From RGIG8244 sp045592785 (GTDB lineage: Bacteria; Verrucomicrobiota; Lentisphaeria; Victivallales; UBA1829), in NCBI GenBank assembly GCA_045592785.1, contig JAZNVL010000057.1, positions 62,001 to 126,000 on the forward strand: 64,000 bases of DNA, given 5' to 3'. The notes under the pieces are model-generated. The model made no database searches. It worked only from the letters and a program-made list of their open reading frames with translations, and was not told the origin of the DNA. Shown here in pieces: positions 9,175 through 16,953 of the stretch (position 1 is its first letter; each line of letters begins with the position of its first letter). Both the position numbers and the translations under genes were made by a program.

Positions 9175-10350
9175 ATGTTCAAGGATGCCATTTATTTTGA
9201 TAATAACGCCACCACACGGGTCGCTCCCGAAGTGCTGGAAGCCATGATCCCTTATCTCTCCGACTTCTACGGGAATCCTTCCAGTATCCATCGGTTCGGC
9301 GGACAGCTTGCGGCGCATATTGAGACCGCCCGGGAACAGGTCGCCGCCATGTTGGGCGCGGCGTATCCCACCGAGATTCTCTTTACCTCCTGCGGGACGG
9401 AAAGCGACAGTTCCGCCATTTTGAGTGCGGTCTCCTGCTGTCCGAAACGGCATAAGATCGTGACCTCCTGCGTGGAGCATCCGGCGGTATTGAATCTCTG
9501 CCGTGATCTGGAACGGAAGGGATACCGTATCGCCGAGATCCCCGTGGACAGCAAAGGACGTCTTGACATGGAACGGGCACGGGAAATGATCGACGATGAT
9601 ACCGTGATCGTTTCGGTCATGTGGGCGAATAACGAGACCGGCAACATTCATCCGGTGGCGGAACTGGCGGAACTGGCACATCGTGCCGGCGCGTTGTTCC
9701 ACACCGATGCGGTCCAGGTCGCCGGAAAGATCCCGCTGAACCTGAAAGACCTCAATATCGATATGCTCAGTATCTCCGGACACAAGTTCCATGCCCCGAA
9801 AGGTGTGGGAGCCCTTTACATCCGGCGCGGGACCCGGTTCCACCCCTTTGTGCTGGGCGGACATCAGGAAAGCGGCCGTCGTGCGGGAACGGAAAACATT
9901 GCCTCCATCATCGGGATGGGGAAGGCGGCGGAACTCTCTCTTGCTCATCTTGCCGAAGAACAGAATCAGGTCCGTTTCCTCCGGGATAAACTGGAAAAGA
10001 CTGTGTTGGAAACCATCCCCGCCGTTCGCGTGAATGGAGATGTGGAACACCGTCTGCCCAATACGGCAAACATTTCCTTCGAATACATCGAAGGGGAATC
10101 CATCCTCATGCTGTTGGATATGGACGGTATTTGTGCGTCAAGCGGCAGTGCATGTACCACCGGCAGTCTGGAACCCTCGCACGTCATGCGTGCCATGGGT
10201 GTTCCGTACACCGCGGCACACGGCGCGATCCGGTTCAGTTTCTCCCGTTACAATACGGAAGCGGAAGTGGACTTCACGCTGTCGAAACTGCCCGGCGTGA
10301 TCGAACGTCTGCGGAATATTTCACCCTATTGGAAAAAAGTACAGGCGTAA
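9175..10350 (+). CDS. nifS: Cysteine desulfurase, NifS type
   Basis: Pyridoxal-phosphate enzyme that converts cysteine to alanine and passes persulfide sulfur to NifU. Lys204 in SGHKFHAPKG is the predicted PLP Schiff-base lysine, and Cys327 in SSGSACTTG is the predicted catalytic cysteine. The N-terminal YFDNNATT motif is also diagnostic. At 391 residues it is of family-normal length. The gene lies 3 nt after nifU, so the two are surely co-transcribed from the promoter at 8229. ATG 9175 gives the conserved N-terminus immediately. Confidence 0.96.
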   Translation: MFKDAIYFDNNATTRVAPEVLEAMIPYLSDFYGNPSSIHRFGGQLAAHIETAREQVAAMLGAAYPTEILFTSCGTESDSSAILSAVSCCPKRHKIVTSCVEHPAVLNLCRDLERKGYRIAEIPVDSKGRLDMERAREMIDDDTVIVSVMWANNETGNIHPVAELAELAHRAGALFHTDAVQVAGKIPLNLKDLNIDMLSISGHKFHAPKGVGALYIRRGTRFHPFVLGGHQESGRRAGTENIASIIGMGKAAELSLAHLAEEQNQVRFLRDKLEKTVLETIPAVRVNGDVEHRLPNTANISFEYIEGESILMLLDMDGICASSGSACTTGSLEPSHVMRAMGVPYTAAHGAIRFSFSRYNTEAEVDFTLSKLPGVIERLRNISPYWKKVQA

Positions 10351-10381
10351 ACGTCTGTTATGATCTTATACAGGAGTTGCT

Positions 10382-13027
10382 ATGAAACTTTCCATCCCTG
10401 TGATCCGCGAAGTGGATGTCCTTTTGCTTGGCGGGACCATTTCCGGTTGTTGTTATGCGTTGAAGTTCGCTGAAAAAGGATACCGGGTATTCGCGGCGAC
10501 TCCCTATGCTTATTTCGGCGATGATCTCTGTGCCGTTCTGGATATGCAGAGCGAAAAATCCGCCGATTACCGCGCCATCTTTCCGGAAGAACTCTATGCC
10601 AATCCCACTCCGCTTCAGGTGAAAGCCCATCTGGATCGCGCGTTCACCGATGCCGGAATCGATTTCCTCTTCCATTCGTATCCCGTCGCGGTCGCAGAGG
10701 ATGCCGATGGAAATGCCGCCGGTGTGGTGATCGCCAACCGGACCGGGTTCCAGGTGATCCGGGCAAAATGTATTCTGGATGCGTCCCGTTACGGCTCTGT
10801 TGTGTCACGCAAGCCTTTTGTTCCCGGCGAATACAATGTCTCTCTGATCCAATACGGCGCCTGCACGGAATGTGACGGCATCACGGTGGAAACTCTGCCT
10901 TTGCAGTCGGAATGTGAAGAAGAGATGTTCTCTGTTTACAAAGCAACGAAGCGCGTTTATGTGAATGAACTCACACCTGCGGAACTCAACCGGATCACCG
11001 GGGAAATGCGCCGTGCCTGTTTCCATTCGAAAATCGCGGCAACAGCGCCGGAATGTTATTTCGATTTCGGCGATCTCCTGGCAGAACCCGATCCCGCCGA
11101 CGGCATTCTCACTCCCTCCCAGTTCGGACAGACGGAGTCCGTACTCCGTCAGCGTAACATCGGGAAAGCAGTCCGGATCCGCTATAACAGTCCGGCTGCG
11201 GACGGCTTGGAAGTCTGCCGTCTGGATCCCCCGGTCCGCTATGCCGATGCCGGAGATTTCCTGGAGTTTGACCTGAACCGTTTCCCCGTTCTGGAACGCT
11301 GTGATGTACTCGTCACCGGCGCAGGGACCGGCGGCGGCCCGGCAGCCATCGCGGCAGCCGATCAGGGTGCGGCGACGATCGTGACCGATATGCAGTCACA
11401 TCCCGGCGGACTGTGTACGTCCGGCATGATCTGTGCGTACTGGTTCGGCAACCGTTGCGGTTTCTCCAGCGAACTGGACCGCGGATGCCGTGTACTTACG
11501 GGACTTTCCCTTGATGATATGCCCCCCATCTGGGAAACAGGAAATTACCTGGTGAAACAGCACTGGCTGCTGTTGCGCGGACAGGATGCCGGTACCTCGT
11601 TCCGGTTCCAGACACTGACTGCCGCCGCTGTTCTGAAAAACGGCGCTGTCTGCGGTGCGTTGTGTGTCACTCCGCTGGGCTGCGGAATGATCCTGGCGGA
11701 TGCCTGTGTTGACTCCACGGGCAATGCCGATCTTGCCGCCGCTGCCGGAGCCAGAACGGAACCTATGATCGCGGAGGAACCCACCGCCGTACAGGGCGCA
11801 GGACATTCCCCGTTCCAGCTCCATCCCCGCTGCGAGAACAGCGATTATTCTTTCGTATGTGATTCCGATGTCGCGGATGCGACCCGGATCCTTATCACTT
11901 CCCGGGAGAAATTCACCGGATGGTTCGATACCGTCTCCATGCTGGACACCCGGGAACGGCGCCGTCTTGCCGGGGTCATCCAGCTGCAGCCCCATGATTT
12001 CTATGCCAACCGGACCTATGAAGATACCATCAACATCGCCCGGAGCAATTTCGATACCCACGGCGTTATCATCCATCCCATGTTCATGCTCAAAGCAACG
12101 GAAGAGGAACCCTATTACGCCAACGTGCCGTACCGTGCCCTGCTGCCGGAAACACTGGATGGTGTCCTTGTGACCGGATTGGGTGTCAGTGCGCACCGTG
12201 ACTGTATGCCGTTGATCCGGATGCAGGCGGACGTGCAGAATCAGGGGTACGCCGCCGGTGTGGCTGCTGCCATGACTGCGAAAAACAAAGCTTCTTTCCG
12301 GGATATTGACATCAAAGCATTGCAGAAGGTTTTGATCGGGAAAGAGATCCTGCCGGAACGCGTCCTGACGGAAACCGATTGTATCGGCGAGATCCGGGAA
12401 GATTCCAGTCATTACGAATTGGCGTCCATCTTCCAGGATCCGGAAAAAGCGTTGCCCGTACTCAAAGAAAAATTGGCGGCGGATCCCGAGGATGTCCATA
12501 CCGCTCATATCCTTGCGTTCCTCGGCGATGATTCCGGCAAACAGTTGCTGGAACAGACACTGCACGCTTCCCCCTGGGATGAAGGCTGGAAATATCGCGG
12601 CATGGGGCAGTTCGGACCCTGTGTCAGCTATCTGGACAGCATCATCTTTGCCCTTGACCGGGTGAACGGGGATGCCGGTGTCATTCTGGAAAAACTTTCC
12701 ACACTCACGCCGGACTCGGAATTCTCCCATTACCGCGCGGTCTGCATGTTCCTGATCCATCATCCCGTGAATACGGCAGCGGCGGATCTCAAACGTCTTC
12801 TTGCGCTCCCCGGCATGACCGGGTACGCCATCCGGAATCATGCGGATGCGTTGGCATCCAACCGCCCGGAACGCAATGATACCACGTTCCGCAACAGTCA
12901 GTTGAAGGAACTGTATCTGGCGAAAGCGTTGCAGGCATGTGCGCCGGGGGATGAGACAGCGGAAAAGATCCTGCACGACTACGGGACGGGACTCCAGGCG
13001 TATTACGCCGCCTTTGCGAAGATGTGA
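10382..13027 (+). CDS. Large FAD-dependent oxidoreductase with two Rossmann-like segments
   Basis: An 881-residue protein of the FAD_oxidored (Pfam-type) group, substrate unknown. A first dinucleotide-binding-like segment is at the N-terminus (VDVLLLGGTISGCCYAL), less canonical than the second near residue 305 (CDVLVTGAGTGGGPAAIAAA), which is followed by the flavin-contacting SHPGGLCTSGM. A C-terminal part of about 180 residues is helical and looks HEAT-like (for example AADPEDVHTAHILAFLGDD). No signal peptide is apparent. AGGAG at 10372-10376 precedes the ATG. It sits 31 nt after nifS, without a visible terminator, so read-through from the nif promoter is possible. The duplicated FAD-domain layout may mean one segment is structural only. 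Confidence 0.82.
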   Translation: MKLSIPVIREVDVLLLGGTISGCCYALKFAEKGYRVFAATPYAYFGDDLCAVLDMQSEKSADYRAIFPEELYANPTPLQVKAHLDRAFTDAGIDFLFHSYPVAVAEDADGNAAGVVIANRTGFQVIRAKCILDASRYGSVVSRKPFVPGEYNVSLIQYGACTECDGITVETLPLQSECEEEMFSVYKATKRVYVNELTPAELNRITGEMRRACFHSKIAATAPECYFDFGDLLAEPDPADGILTPSQFGQTESVLRQRNIGKAVRIRYNSPAADGLEVCRLDPPVRYADAGDFLEFDLNRFPVLERCDVLVTGAGTGGGPAAIAAADQGAATIVTDMQSHPGGLCTSGMICAYWFGNRCGFSSELDRGCRVLTGLSLDDMPPIWETGNYLVKQHWLLLRGQDAGTSFRFQTLTAAAVLKNGAVCGALCVTPLGCGMILADACVDSTGNADLAAAAGARTEPMIAEEPTAVQGAGHSPFQLHPRCENSDYSFVCDSDVADATRILITSREKFTGWFDTVSMLDTRERRRLAGVIQLQPHDFYANRTYEDTINIARSNFDTHGVIIHPMFMLKATEEEPYYANVPYRALLPETLDGVLVTGLGVSAHRDCMPLIRMQADVQNQGYAAGVAAAMTAKNKASFRDIDIKALQKVLIGKEILPERVLTETDCIGEIREDSSHYELASIFQDPEKALPVLKEKLAADPEDVHTAHILAFLGDDSGKQLLEQTLHASPWDEGWKYRGMGQFGPCVSYLDSIIFALDRVNGDAGVILEKLSTLTPDSEFSHYRAVCMFLIHHPVNTAAADLKRLLALPGMTGYAIRNHADALASNRPERNDTTFRNSQLKELYLAKALQACAPGDETAEKILHDYGTGLQAYYAAFAKM

Positions 13028-13054
13028 TTTTTGCATAAAAAATAGAAACTTCCC

Positions 13055-13082
13055 TTGCAATTCCGCCCTTTTGTGCTATGTT
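13055..13082 (+). promoter_or_regulatory. Putative promoter of the kinase-regulator operon
   Basis: TTGCAA at 13055-13060, 16-nt spacer, TATGTT at 13077-13082, about 48 nt before the histidine kinase start. Confidence 0.6.
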
Positions 13083-13130
13083 ATGTGACAAAATGTAACA
13101 AGTCAACAAAATGGAACGTGAGGTGTCATT

Positions 13131-14321
13131 ATGTCAACTTCCAGTTTACATAAGCGGATCATACCGAAATTGCGGAAGCTGGACCCGCAATCCATGCGGA
13201 ACTGTATTCAGCTGCTTGCCAAAGAACACGGATTTCTGGAAAATATTTTCAACACCATCGGGGAAGGGGTGGTGGTGATCGATGATTCCCTGCATATCCT
13301 GTATCATAATGCGGCGGCGAAATCCATGCTGGGACTGCCCGATGAACTCTCCCGTCTCACCATGAACAAGATCCTGAAAGGGCTGAACTGGGAAGCACTT
13401 CTTCCCCGTCAGCAGCATGGCGGCACGGCATCGAAAGTGGTCCGTCAGGAACTGGAATTATCCTATCCCTGTCGCCGTATCGTGCAATTTTACACTCTGC
13501 CCATCAGCGGCAGTGATTCCCAATACGTTCTGATCTTCAATGACGTTACGTCCATGATGGATGCGGCGGTGAGTTCTGCGGAAACGGAACGGAGCCGTAT
13601 GATCTCCATGCTGGCAGCCGGAGTTGCCCACGAGATCGGGAATCCGTTGAACAGTTTGTATCTGCACCTGCAATTCCTGCAACGGTTGTTGGGCAGCGGG
13701 GAATATTCCGCCGGGGAAGCCCTTGAGGAAGTGACGGAGGCCCGCGGAGAAGTGGAACGTCTGGATACCATCATCAATCAATTTCTCCGTGCGATCCGTC
13801 CGGGGAAACTTACCATGCAGATGCTGGATCTCAAAACGCTGGTGTTGGAGTCGCTCCACTTCATGCGGCATGAGATCTCTGCCAGAGAGATCCATGTGGA
13901 TGTGCTGTGGGATGACAATATCCCCTTCATCAACGGGGATGCCGGACAGCTGAAACAGGCATTTTATAATCTGGTGAAGAATGCGGTCCAGGTCATGCAG
14001 AACGGCGGACGGCTGGGGGTAAGTTGTTCTTCGGACAGCGACTTTGTGACACTTTCCGTCATGGACAGCGGTCCCGGGATCGCACAGGAAAACCTTTCCA
14101 GCATCTTTCAGCCGTATTTCACGACAAAGGACCGTGGTACTGGGCTGGGCCTGATGATCGTGGAACGGATCGTCCGGGATCACGGCGGCAGTTTGAGTGT
14201 GGAAAGTGAAGAAGGCGCGGGGACAACGTTTACGATCGCCATACCCCGTCGTGACCGGATGGTGAAAGTGCTTCCGCCGCCGATGGAACAGGATCATACA
14301 AAAGAAAGTGAGAAGATATGA
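13131..14321 (+). CDS. Soluble PAS-domain sensor histidine kinase
   Basis: Two-component sensor, probably partner of the adjacent NtrC-type regulator. A PAS-like domain spans about residues 32-145 (FNTIGEGVVVIDDSLHILYHN). The dimerisation/phosphoacceptor segment has His167 in AAGVAHEIGNPLNSL, and the ATPase domain shows the N box (FYNLVKNAVQVM), G1 (VMDSGPGI) and the TGLGLMIVERI G2 region. No membrane helix is visible, so it should sense a cytoplasmic signal, as NtrB does. The stop overlaps the regulator start by 4 nt (ATGA), a strong sign of a cognate pair. The signal is unknown. Confidence 0.93.
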   Translation: MSTSSLHKRIIPKLRKLDPQSMRNCIQLLAKEHGFLENIFNTIGEGVVVIDDSLHILYHNAAAKSMLGLPDELSRLTMNKILKGLNWEALLPRQQHGGTASKVVRQELELSYPCRRIVQFYTLPISGSDSQYVLIFNDVTSMMDAAVSSAETERSRMISMLAAGVAHEIGNPLNSLYLHLQFLQRLLGSGEYSAGEALEEVTEARGEVERLDTIINQFLRAIRPGKLTMQMLDLKTLVLESLHFMRHEISAREIHVDVLWDDNIPFINGDAGQLKQAFYNLVKNAVQVMQNGGRLGVSCSSDSDFVTLSVMDSGPGIAQENLSSIFQPYFTTKDRGTGLGLMIVERIVRDHGGSLSVESEEGAGTTFTIAIPRRDRMVKVLPPPMEQDHTKESEKI

Positions 14322-15682
14322 GCAATCACAGGAAGAAACCGGCACTGCTGCTGGCAGATGATGAACGCGGGACCAGAGAAGTTCTGGCGAAATTTCTCCG
14401 GCTGCAATACGATGTCACCCTCGCAGAAGACGGGGAGGTCGCAGTGAATCTTCTGGACCGGAACGATTACGATATTGTGCTGACGGATATCCGGATGCCC
14501 GGCGCCGACGGGTTCCGTATTCTGGAAAAGACATTGGAAAAACCTTCTCCGCCGCCCTGTATCATGTTTACTGCCTACGGTTCGATCGAGACCGCGGTGG
14601 ATGCCATGCGGAAGGGCGCATTTGACTTTGTGACCAAGCCGGTGAACTTCGATCAGCTGGAAATCGTCATCGCACGAGCAATGGAGTCCAAACGCATCAA
14701 ACAGGAAAATCATGAACTCAAACAGCGGTTGGATGACCGGTTCGGACTCCATGGGATCATCGGGTCCTCCCCCGCCATGCGCCTGGTCATCGATACCGTC
14801 CGCCAGGTCGCACCGACGCGGTCCACGGTCCTCATCGAAGGGGAAAGCGGGACCGGGAAAGAATTGATCGCGCAGGCGATCCACCAATTGAGCGGGAGAA
14901 CGGGGAAATTTGTTGCGGTGCATTGTGCTGCGCTGCCGGAAAACTTACTGGAAAGTGAACTTTTCGGACACGAACGCGGGGCATTCACCGGAGCATACGA
15001 TAAAAAGATCGGCAGATTCGAAATGGCGGAGAACGGGACCATCTTTCTGGATGAGATCGGGGAGATCCCCCTTTCCGTTCAGGTGAAACTTCTGCGGGTC
15101 CTGGAAAACCGTTCTTACGAACGGCTGGGCGGCACCGAAACCTTGAACTCAACAGCCCGGGTCGTCACCGCAACAAACCGGGATCTCGCGGCAATGGTCC
15201 GGGAAGGGACGTTCCGGGAAGACCTGTTCTATCGTTTGGACGTGGTCCGGGTGGATCTCCCGCCGTTGCGTGAACGTCGGGAAGACATACCCCAGCTGAT
15301 CCAGCATTATCTGGAAATTTTTGCCAATGAGAACGGGAAAGGGGATATGACGATCACAGAACCTGCCATGTCCGCATTGACGGCTTACGACTGGCGCGGG
15401 AATATCCGTGAACTCAAAAACTGTGTGGAACGCATGGTCGTTCTCTGCCGGGGGAAAGAGATCGGCATCGAGAACGTTCCGTTGAACATCCGTGAGGATC
15501 TGGAGCCCGGGATCGGGAAAGCCATTCTTTCCTCCGGCGGATGCGATCTGGAACAGAATGAAAAGATCCTGATCGAACGCGCGCTGAATGAGACCGGCGG
15601 GAACCGGAGCAAGGCGGCGGAAAAACTGGGGATCAGTCGTCGTACGTTACATAGAAAACTTCATATTTACAACATAGATTAA
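14318..15682 (+). CDS. Sigma-54-dependent response regulator, NtrC/AtoC type
   Basis: Enhancer-binding transcription activator of 454 residues. Receiver domain residues 8-125 with acidic pair Asp14/Asp15, phosphoacceptor Asp57 and conserved Lys107 (TKP). AAA+ domain with Walker A GESGTGKE at about 175-182, the sigma-54 contact loop GAFTGA at 221-226 and Walker B TIFLDE at 241-246. C-terminal Fis-type helix-turn-helix at about 415-452 (GNRSKAAEKLGISRRTLHRK). The intact GAFTGA indicates real activation of sigma-54 promoters. It is translationally coupled to the kinase upstream. Targets are not visible; no convincing -24/-12 promoter was recognised in the window. Confidence 0.95.
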   Translation: MSNHRKKPALLLADDERGTREVLAKFLRLQYDVTLAEDGEVAVNLLDRNDYDIVLTDIRMPGADGFRILEKTLEKPSPPPCIMFTAYGSIETAVDAMRKGAFDFVTKPVNFDQLEIVIARAMESKRIKQENHELKQRLDDRFGLHGIIGSSPAMRLVIDTVRQVAPTRSTVLIEGESGTGKELIAQAIHQLSGRTGKFVAVHCAALPENLLESELFGHERGAFTGAYDKKIGRFEMAENGTIFLDEIGEIPLSVQVKLLRVLENRSYERLGGTETLNSTARVVTATNRDLAAMVREGTFREDLFYRLDVVRVDLPPLRERREDIPQLIQHYLEIFANENGKGDMTITEPAMSALTAYDWRGNIRELKNCVERMVVLCRGKEIGIENVPLNIREDLEPGIGKAILSSGGCDLEQNEKILIERALNETGGNRSKAAEKLGISRRTLHRKLHIYNID

Positions 15683-15694
15683 GGAGTCAGGAAC

Positions 15695-16144
15695 ATGAGA
15701 AACTGTATTTTCTGCAAAATCATCGCCGGGGAGATCCCCTCTGTCAAAGTTTATGAAGATGAACTCGTTTATGCGTTCCTGGATATCGGACCCATCAATT
15801 TCGGACACACCCTTGTGATCCCGAAAGAACATCATACCAGTGTGGCTACTGTCCCCGAAAATATCGCGGGCCGTATGTTCCTGGTGGGTTCCCGTCTGGG
15901 CGTTGCCATGCGCAGAGCCATGAATGCCGACGGATTCAATCTGCATCTTTCCGACGGTACGGTGGCAGGACAGGTCGTCATGCACGCACATTTGCACGTT
16001 GTGCCCCGGTGGGTGGACGATCAATTCCATTGGAACTGGCGTCAGCTTGCCTATGAATCGGATGAAGCCAAGACGAAACTGCGTGACAAGATCGCAGCGT
16101 ATTTTCAGCTGCATCGTGATGCGTCCGAAATGACAGAGGATTGA
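15695..16144 (+). CDS. HIT-family nucleotide hydrolase/transferase
   Basis: Small histidine-triad protein acting on nucleotide phosphates or phosphoramidates. The triad H-x-H-x-H-x-x is present as MHAHLHVV (His97, His99, His101), and the N-terminal CIFCKIIAGEIPS is the standard HIT opening with a Cys-x2-Cys pair. At 149 residues it is somewhat longer than HINT proteins because of a C-terminal tail. AAGGAG precedes the ATG at 15695. It follows the regulator after 12 nt and ends directly against the convergent HAD gene, with no nucleotide between the two stop codons. Confidence 0.93.
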   Translation: MRNCIFCKIIAGEIPSVKVYEDELVYAFLDIGPINFGHTLVIPKEHHTSVATVPENIAGRMFLVGSRLGVAMRRAMNADGFNLHLSDGTVAGQVVMHAHLHVVPRWVDDQFHWNWRQLAYESDEAKTKLRDKIAAYFQLHRDASEMTED

Positions 16145-16951
16145 TTACACGCCCGGGAAATATTCCCGGATGACCTTGATAACGCCATGGTCATTGTTGG
16201 AGGGGGCGGAATACGCCGCAACGGCTTTGACATCCGGCACTGCATTTTCCATGGCATAACTGTATTGTGTTTCCTGCAACAGGGCAATGTCGTTATTGTA
16301 GTCGCCGAAAGACATACATTCCGCTTTGGTCAGCCCCAATCGCGCCAGCAGAAAACGCATGGCTGTCCCCTTGTTGACGTCCGGGTGCATACAGTCCAGC
16401 CAGTATTTCCCCGCCAGTGAACAGTTGAGATCATCGGCGTGAGGACTTATGCAGTCCGTCACCCAGCTTTCTCTGGCTTCTTCGGGGTGAAAGATCGCTA
16501 TTTTGACGATGGAATCCCCGGCTTCTCTGACGGCGGCAACGGGGTCTTCCGTAATGACACGGCTGGCGTAATAATAAGAGGAACACAAGGCACCGGCTTC
16601 GTTCGTCGGGTGCAGATACGCCGCTTTCGCCCCGCAGAGAAGAACCGTGGCATCCGGGATGTTGACGGCGGCACGATAGACACTGACCGCCTTTTCCAAC
16701 GGGATGGGGCAGATGTAGATCTGTTCATCGCCATCCATGAGCAGAGATCCGTTCTCCGCCAGAAAAATGAGCTTGTCGGCAGCGGGCGCAAAGAGTTTGC
16801 GCAGGTTGTGATACTGTCTTCCGCTGGCGACGACAAAGCGGACACCGCGCTCATGGAGCCGTCCCACCATATCAAAGAAACCGGGCGGCAGCTCTCTGTT
16901 GTCATTCAGCAGAGTGCCGTCCATATCACTGGCGATCAGTTTGATGTTCAT
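16145..16951 (-). CDS. Cof-type HAD-superfamily sugar-phosphate phosphatase
   Basis: Haloacid-dehalogenase phosphatase of the Cof/YidA subgroup (IIB cap). The N-terminal motif DMDGTLL supplies the nucleophile Asp9 and acid/base Asp11. Motif IV lies near residue 215 (MSFGDYNNDIALL). The 268-residue length and cap-domain position fit the subgroup. Substrate is unknown. It starts 2 nt after gyrB and is likely transcribed with it; AAGGATC just inside the gyrB 3' end can serve as the ribosome site. Tail-to-tail with the HIT gene with zero spacing and no hairpin between them. Confidence 0.92.
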   Translation of the reverse strand: MNIKLIASDMDGTLLNDNRELPPGFFDMVGRLHERGVRFVVASGRQYHNLRKLFAPAADKLIFLAENGSLLMDGDEQIYICPIPLEKAVSVYRAAVNIPDATVLLCGAKAAYLHPTNEAGALCSSYYYASRVITEDPVAAVREAGDSIVKIAIFHPEEARESWVTDCISPHADDLNCSLAGKYWLDCMHPDVNKGTAMRFLLARLGLTKAECMSFGDYNNDIALLQETQYSYAMENAVPDVKAVAAYSAPSNNDHGVIKVIREYFPGV

Positions 16952-16953
16952 GA

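Noticed and set aside
8080..10050. 656-codon minus-strand frame opposite nifU-nifS
   Set aside because: Shadow of two well-identified genes.
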